DNA from: Alphaproteobacteria bacterium UBA6062
Lineage (GTDB): Bacteria; Pseudomonadota; Alphaproteobacteria; Sneathiellales; Sneathiellaceae
Assembly: GCA_002428885.1 (NCBI GenBank)
Contig: DIYE01000109.1
Location: 1-37,028 of the forward strand
Direction of reading: 5' to 3'
Length of the DNA: 37,028 nt
Both the position numbers and the translations under genes were made by a program. The notes beneath the pieces are model-generated. The model worked only from the letters and a program-made list of their open reading frames with translations. It did not search any database and was not told where the DNA came from. This document shows, piece after piece, positions 33,317 through 37,028 of this stretch (positions within the stretch are counted from its first letter, which is position 1; the number at the start of each line of letters is the position of its first letter).

Positions 33317-34913
33317 CAATCCACGGGTTCGGTTTGTTGTCAAATGCTCCAAAGATGGAAGCCCATATGTCACTGATTTCCCGGCGTTTGAAGATAACAA
33401 TAACTGGCAGACCCGCCGTAATGTGCGAGCTGAGCGCGCTGTTTGCCGGCAGGTCGAGAATTACAACAGCGGTCCGTTCTTTTTCATCCTGCCAGGTGTA
33501 GCTGTTCTTATTCTGGTTTAGGTAGGATGAATGACGATCGATCCGGGACACAATAGCCGGTACTTTCCGGTTTAGCGCCGGGATATAAACAGTTGCTTCA
33601 TCCCCGAGACCGACCTCTATGATTTCAGACTGGTTGAGATAAGACGTTACTTTGATCCCGTCTGTTTTCTCAATAACCAAAAAGGGATCGTTTCTGTTGA
33701 GCCGACTATCGCGATCCCTATAGACGGCTGCAATCCGTCCGTCGAACGGAGCCCGCATGACCAGATTTTTCTTTGCCTCTTCAAGCTGACCAAGTTTTTT
33801 CAGGGCAATATTCAGCTTCCCATAAGCCATTTCCAGTTCGACAGCCAACATATCCAGATCTGAGACAAAAACTTTGTGATTGTAATGACGGCGGCTGGCG
33901 CTTTCCATGGCCGCATTTTGTTGAAGCTTCAATTCCGCCACTCGCACAGCAGCAGCAAGCCGGGTTTGTTCCATTTTTGCTTCATCGAGCTGTGCATTGG
34001 TGGCAACGCCTTTCTTCTTCAGGCGAGTCATGCGGATCAGATGTGCGTCTGCTGCCTTTAAACCTGCTTTGAGGGATGCCAGTTGGGCTTTTGCGATATT
34101 GGTCTCGGTTTCACTCACAATTTTATACAGCTTCATCCGTTCCTGCTCGATCCGGTATTTCTCTTCTTTCTGCCAGACATCCTTTCTCGAAACCTCGACT
34201 TCCAGATTTGCCGCCTTAATCTTTTGCTCCAGTTTGATATCTTCAATGATCGCTAACTGGTGGCCTTGAGATACCGGTTGACCCTGTCGGTAATTAACCT
34301 GTTTCAAGATACCATCAGCCGGCATTTTCATGGTTTGTAGATGAGTAGAGACAACAGAGCTTGTAACCTCCATCCGCATGATGTTGGAATAGGCAAGAAT
34401 ACCGATGTAGGAAAAGACCGCTAAACCAATGACAATATACAAACATGACATTGCAATGGTTTTAATCGGCAGTCGACGCACCGGGGTTTCCGAAATGTGA
34501 GACGCCGTTGGTTGTGTGGAAATGGGGGTGACAGGAACGTCAATCCTGCAGATGCTGTCTTCAACGGTTCCCATGCTGCCGCGGATCAGGCCTTCGGAGA
34601 AATATTTCAGCAGATCTTCGGATCTTTCTGACAGTGCGACAAACTGCGCCGCAATCTGTTCGGTCTTTTCGTCAATGCGGATGATTTCAATATCCGCATC
34701 GAAACTGATATCATATCCTTGAAAAGAAAGAGTAATCCAGACGTTAACCTGGTTTTGAACGGTAAGTGAAAGCCCGGGAATGGCAGGAAAGCGGAGGCCG
34801 CCAAGACTCCAGTCAATAGCCTGAACCGGGTCATGGCCCTTAACGGCAACGAGTAGAGGCGCTGTCAAACGGTGATGCCTTCTTTGACTTGGGCGTTCTC
34901 TCATAATTTTCAT
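33291..34913 (-). CDS. alg44: Alginate co-polymerase Alg44 (PilZ c-di-GMP receptor with HlyD-like periplasmic arm)
   Basis: Alg44 binds cyclic di-GMP and activates Alg8. The 540 residues comprise an N-terminal PilZ domain with the c-di-GMP motifs RRHHR (R11-x3-R15) and DWSLGG (D34-x-S36-x2-G39), a TM segment near 160-185 (IAMSCLYIVIGLAVFSYIGIL), and a periplasmic membrane-fusion-protein region with a long coiled coil and a barrel-sandwich part (MKMPADGILKQVNYRQGQPV, ...VMRAPFDGRIAAVY). ATG 34913 has AAGGAAGGG upstream. The longer open frame to 34994 would begin inside the sigma-54 promoter. It is the first gene of alg44-alg8. Confidence 0.9.
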   Translation of the reverse strand: MKIMRERPSQRRHHRLTAPLLVAVKGHDPVQAIDWSLGGLRFPAIPGLSLTVQNQVNVWITLSFQGYDISFDADIEIIRIDEKTEQIAAQFVALSERSEDLLKYFSEGLIRGSMGTVEDSICRIDVPVTPISTQPTASHISETPVRRLPIKTIAMSCLYIVIGLAVFSYIGILAYSNIMRMEVTSSVVSTHLQTMKMPADGILKQVNYRQGQPVSQGHQLAIIEDIKLEQKIKAANLEVEVSRKDVWQKEEKYRIEQERMKLYKIVSETETNIAKAQLASLKAGLKAADAHLIRMTRLKKKGVATNAQLDEAKMEQTRLAAAVRVAELKLQQNAAMESASRRHYNHKVFVSDLDMLAVELEMAYGKLNIALKKLGQLEEAKKNLVMRAPFDGRIAAVYRDRDSRLNRNDPFLVIEKTDGIKVTSYLNQSEIIEVGLGDEATVYIPALNRKVPAIVSRIDRHSSYLNQNKNSYTWQDEKERTAVVILDLPANSALSSHITAGLPVIVIFKRREISDIWASIFGAFDNKPNPWIDDEKAQKI

Positions 34914-34983
34914 GCTACCCTTCCTTGCAGTTCCAGTGTTTTCCTGGATCGGCAACCAGAAAAACGAACTCACATAGAAGAGA

Positions 34984-34998
34984 GCAACAGCCATGCCA
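34984..34998 (-). promoter_or_regulatory. Sigma-54 (-24/-12) promoter of alg44-alg8
   Basis: On the minus strand TGGCATGGCTGTTGC (next base T) matches TGGCAC-N5-TTGCT with one mismatch and exact spacing. The predicted leader is about 59 bases to ATG 34913. Confidence 0.8.
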
Positions 34999-35121
34999 TT
35001 ACTAGAAATACGGCTCTATATAAAGAGAAGAGTCTCTGAATTATTTAAATAAAACAATGTTTTGCCGTCTTTTCTCTGTTGTGGGGTGCTTGGCGCAATT
35101 GGCTCACCATCCGCACTTCTC

Positions 35122-35137
35122 TTTCTCAGATTGACTT
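35122..35137. promoter_or_regulatory. Putative shared activator site between alg44 and the RTX gene
   Basis: TTTCTCAGATTGACTT is the fourth copy of the 16-bp motif. It lies almost midway between the divergent sigma-54 promoters: 123 bp from the alg44 -24 element and 120 bp from the RTX one. Nearby are ATTTTGCGG (35140-35148) with its inverted copy CCGCAAAAT (35191-35199), and GGTTTC (35171-35176) with GAAACC (35187-35192). Confidence 0.55.
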
Positions 35138-35257
35138 TCATTTTGCGGATGACAGGTCAGTTTGACATAAGGTTTCACAAAATTTCGAAACCGCAAAATA
35201 ATATTAAAATATTGATATAATTGTATTTTCTTTTTCTTCGTGTCGCTTTTCTTCAAT

Positions 35258-35272
35258 TGGCACAGGACGTGC
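35258..35272 (+). promoter_or_regulatory. Sigma-54 (-24/-12) promoter of the RTX gene
   Basis: TGGCACAGGACGTGC has the -24 TGGCAC and a -12 GTGC with exact spacing (one mismatch in TTGC). The predicted leader to ATG 35382 is about 98 bases. Confidence 0.75.
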
Positions 35273-35381
35273 CTGTCTTCCTGTGGGTTTTAACAAGTAC
35301 AGGGACGGATCCAGTAGAGCCTGAACGTGGTTCATTCTTTCAGTCTTTTATGGGTAACCCGTTAGACAAAGGACAAGCTAA

Positions 35382-37028
35382 ATGGAAATTACGATTTCGC
35401 CGATAACAGGCACAAATTACTCGGATACTTTAACCGGTAGCCGTGCGGATGAAGTTTTTTCAGGCCGGAGTGGAGATGATGTCATTACCGGTAATAATGG
35501 TCATGATGAAGGGTGGGGAGGCAAGGGGAATGATGTTATTTCCGGTAACAGCGGAAATGACACTCTTTATGGTGATGCCAGTCCTTCTTTCGCTGCTCTC
35601 AATGATCTCTTTATTACATATGATTATCCTGTCTCTGTGACTTTCCAGGGAGAAGGAGCCGGATATCGGAACACCTTTGGCTGGTATAAAATAGATCGGG
35701 AAACAGGCCAGATCAAAGATGTGGACGTCATTTGGAAAAATGCTTCCCAAGTCGGTAGCGGCGGTAACCTTGTCCCGGGTGAGACAACAGAGTCTCTAGA
35801 CATATCGGCTGGCGATCAGATCGGCTTTTTCATCGTTTCAAATGGATATTCGATCAACAATGCCTTCTTCAACAGTGCAGCCAGCGATGGCGGAACCTTT
35901 GAGTTTCGAAACGCGGACGGGAGTGTTGCCAGCATTACAGATGAAAACCCGGATCTCTATCATATCGCGGAAGACGGTACGGTAACCAGGATTAAAACGC
36001 ACGATTATCACACCACTGCTTTTGGTGACACACTGCCTCTTAACTCCGATGGTATTTTGCATACGGTCGGTCAGCTTGATGCTCAAAATGGTGTGTTGGA
36101 GCTTGGGTTTGAAGATCTCTACAATGGTGGAGACAGGGATTTCGACGATACGGTTTTCTCTGTCGATATCGGTTCTGCAAATGTTGAGATCCTTAATGCT
36201 CACGCCCGATACGGCGCTTCCGGTTACGATATTATTGATAATGAGGTTGTCGTTAAATCAGACCTCGAAAGTGACTGTGATTTTATCAGCAGCGGCGCCA
36301 CTGGAAGCAATCACTGGGATATTCGTCATATGACCATGACAAACAGTGATGATGATCTGGTTTTCCTGACGTCTCTTTATGACGCTAACGGGTTTAATCT
36401 TCTGGAAGATACCGGAACTGTTTCCCTGTTTTTATCTCCCGGCAATGCACCTCTGCCGACAACCAACGCCGGATCTGTCATCTCATTGCCGGAAAGGGAT
36501 GGATTTCTGATTTCCATACAGATGGATGGAGGCAATGCGACTATCGCTATCAGTACCGTTGTTGCTGGTATCGTTGGCAGTGCCTCTTTATTTTCCCAAT
36601 CTTCACTGATCATCGATGATGGCATGCTACGGGTTCAGATGTCCTTGTCTGAGCTTGGGCTGTCTGTCGGGGATCAAGTCTCCTGGATCGGATATACGAC
36701 GTCCCAAGACGGAGAGCATATTGCGCTCGATATCTTTGATACGAGCAAAATATATGAGGTTGCCAGCTTCGATGATACGCTTTCAGGAAATAACGGAAGT
36801 GATCTTATTTATGGTCAGAAGGGATCGGATATCCTGTATGGCGGTGATGGTGCGGATTCCCTGAATGGCGGCAGTGGTGATGACACGATTGACGGCGGGT
36901 CCAGTGATGATACGCTTTACGGTAATTCCGGAAATGATCAGCTTCTGGGCGGTAACAGAAACGACTTTCTGTCTGGCGGAAGCGGAGCCGACAGCCTGTA
37001 TGGCGGCGATGGTTCCGATCGGCTGGGA
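35382..37028 (+). CDS. RTX calcium-binding secreted protein with DUF4114 domain (partial, runs off right edge)
   Basis: The frame is open for 549 codons to the window end with no stop. ATG 35382 has AAAGGA about 9 bases upstream. Residues about 10-66 carry RTX nonapeptide repeats (GRSGDDVITG, GGKGNDVISGNSGNDTLYGD). Residues about 75-260 include a DUF4114-type ending, LELGFEDLYNGGDRDFDD (239-256). A beta-rich middle follows, and a second RTX block starts at about 464 (GNNGSDLIYGQKGSDILYGG) and continues past the edge. There is no N-terminal signal peptide, as expected for type I secretion by a C-terminal signal. Its own sigma-54 promoter and divergence from alg44 suggest a calcium-binding matrix protein or polymer-modifying enzyme; no epimerase catalytic module is visible yet. 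Confidence 0.85.
   Translation, partial: MEITISPITGTNYSDTLTGSRADEVFSGRSGDDVITGNNGHDEGWGGKGNDVISGNSGNDTLYGDASPSFAALNDLFITYDYPVSVTFQGEGAGYRNTFGWYKIDRETGQIKDVDVIWKNASQVGSGGNLVPGETTESLDISAGDQIGFFIVSNGYSINNAFFNSAASDGGTFEFRNADGSVASITDENPDLYHIAEDGTVTRIKTHDYHTTAFGDTLPLNSDGILHTVGQLDAQNGVLELGFEDLYNGGDRDFDDTVFSVDIGSANVEILNAHARYGASGYDIIDNEVVVKSDLESDCDFISSGATGSNHWDIRHMTMTNSDDDLVFLTSLYDANGFNLLEDTGTVSLFLSPGNAPLPTTNAGSVISLPERDGFLISIQMDGGNATIAISTVVAGIVGSASLFSQSSLIIDDGMLRVQMSLSELGLSVGDQVSWIGYTTSQDGEHIALDIFDTSKIYEVASFDDTLSGNNGSDLIYGQKGSDILYGGDGADSLNGGSGDDTIDGGSSDDTLYGNSGNDQLLGGNRNDFLSGGSGADSLYGGDGSDRLG

Noticed and set aside
34914..34994. Longer alg44 start at 34994
   Set aside because: It would begin inside the sigma-54 promoter element, and the ATG at 34913 has AAGGAAGGG in front.
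35095..35109. Minus-strand TGGTGAGCCAATTGC as a second sigma-54 promoter for alg44
   Set aside because: GG/GC spacing and TTGC are right but CAC is replaced by TGA; the element at 34984-34998 is much closer to consensus and to the ATG.
35221..35406. Short plus-strand frame before the RTX gene
   Set aside because: It spans the sigma-54 promoter, overlaps the RTX start and has no family match.

Overview
The window looks like chromosome of a mid-GC (roughly 45-50 %) Gram-negative bacterium, most likely a marine-type alphaproteobacterium. The lineage is inferred from gene content (ScfR/RamB-type regulators beside a ~540-residue isocitrate lyase, and an alginate-type polymer locus without several pseudomonad genes), not proven. 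No rRNA, tRNA or CRISPR array was found. The left edge carries the C-terminal remnant of a large serine recombinase and one orphan hypothetical frame.

Region 1 (about 0.86-15.9 kb) is a propionate/acetate module: isocitrate lyase (aceA) with a small downstream gene, acnB, then prpC-acnD-prpF and a PrpB-like lyase, followed by a thioesterase-like gene. Together they encode the 2-methylcitrate cycle plus the first glyoxylate-shunt enzyme. Two paralogous XRE-family short-chain acyl-CoA regulators (ScfR/RamB/PrpR type) are transcribed divergently from aceA and acnB. A 17-bp sequence, TGCRAA-N4-GYRRAWW, lies before aceA, regulator 2, acnB and prpC and is the likely operator.

Region 2 (about 16.0-16.9 kb) is a decay zone: a small CWC-like cysteine-rich gene, then the C-terminal end of metR (minus) directly beside the C-terminal quarter of metE (plus, with an in-frame stop). 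It reads as the scar of a deletion that removed both 5' halves of a divergent metR-metE pair.

Region 3 (about 17.1-37.0 kb) is an alginate-type exopolysaccharide locus. It has GDP-mannose supply (algA/manC), GDP-mannose dehydrogenase (algD, fused to receiver-domain pieces), the PilZ co-polymerase Alg44 and synthase Alg8, an SGNH AlgJ/AlgX-like protein, a Sel1-repeat AlgK-like protein, the MBOAT acetyltransferase AlgI, and an unrecognised exported 653-residue protein. At the right edge is an RTX/DUF4114 protein that runs off the window. In the middle sit a hybrid histidine kinase (PAS-HisKA-HATPase-REC-Hpt) and an NtrC/LuxO-type sigma-54 activator.

The main observation is regulatory. All five apparent transcription starts of the polymer locus (algA, algD, alg44-alg8, algJ-K-I-unknown, RTX gene) have a -24/-12 sigma-54 element of the form TGGCAY-N6-NTGC (one has TGGCACA-N5-GTGC) with exact GG/GC spacing. 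A related 16-bp sequence (KTTCTCANNTTGAMNN) lies 70-125 bp upstream of each. With the local phosphorelay and NtrC-type activator, this suggests a self-contained sigma-54 regulon for an alginate-like polymer and an RTX matrix protein.
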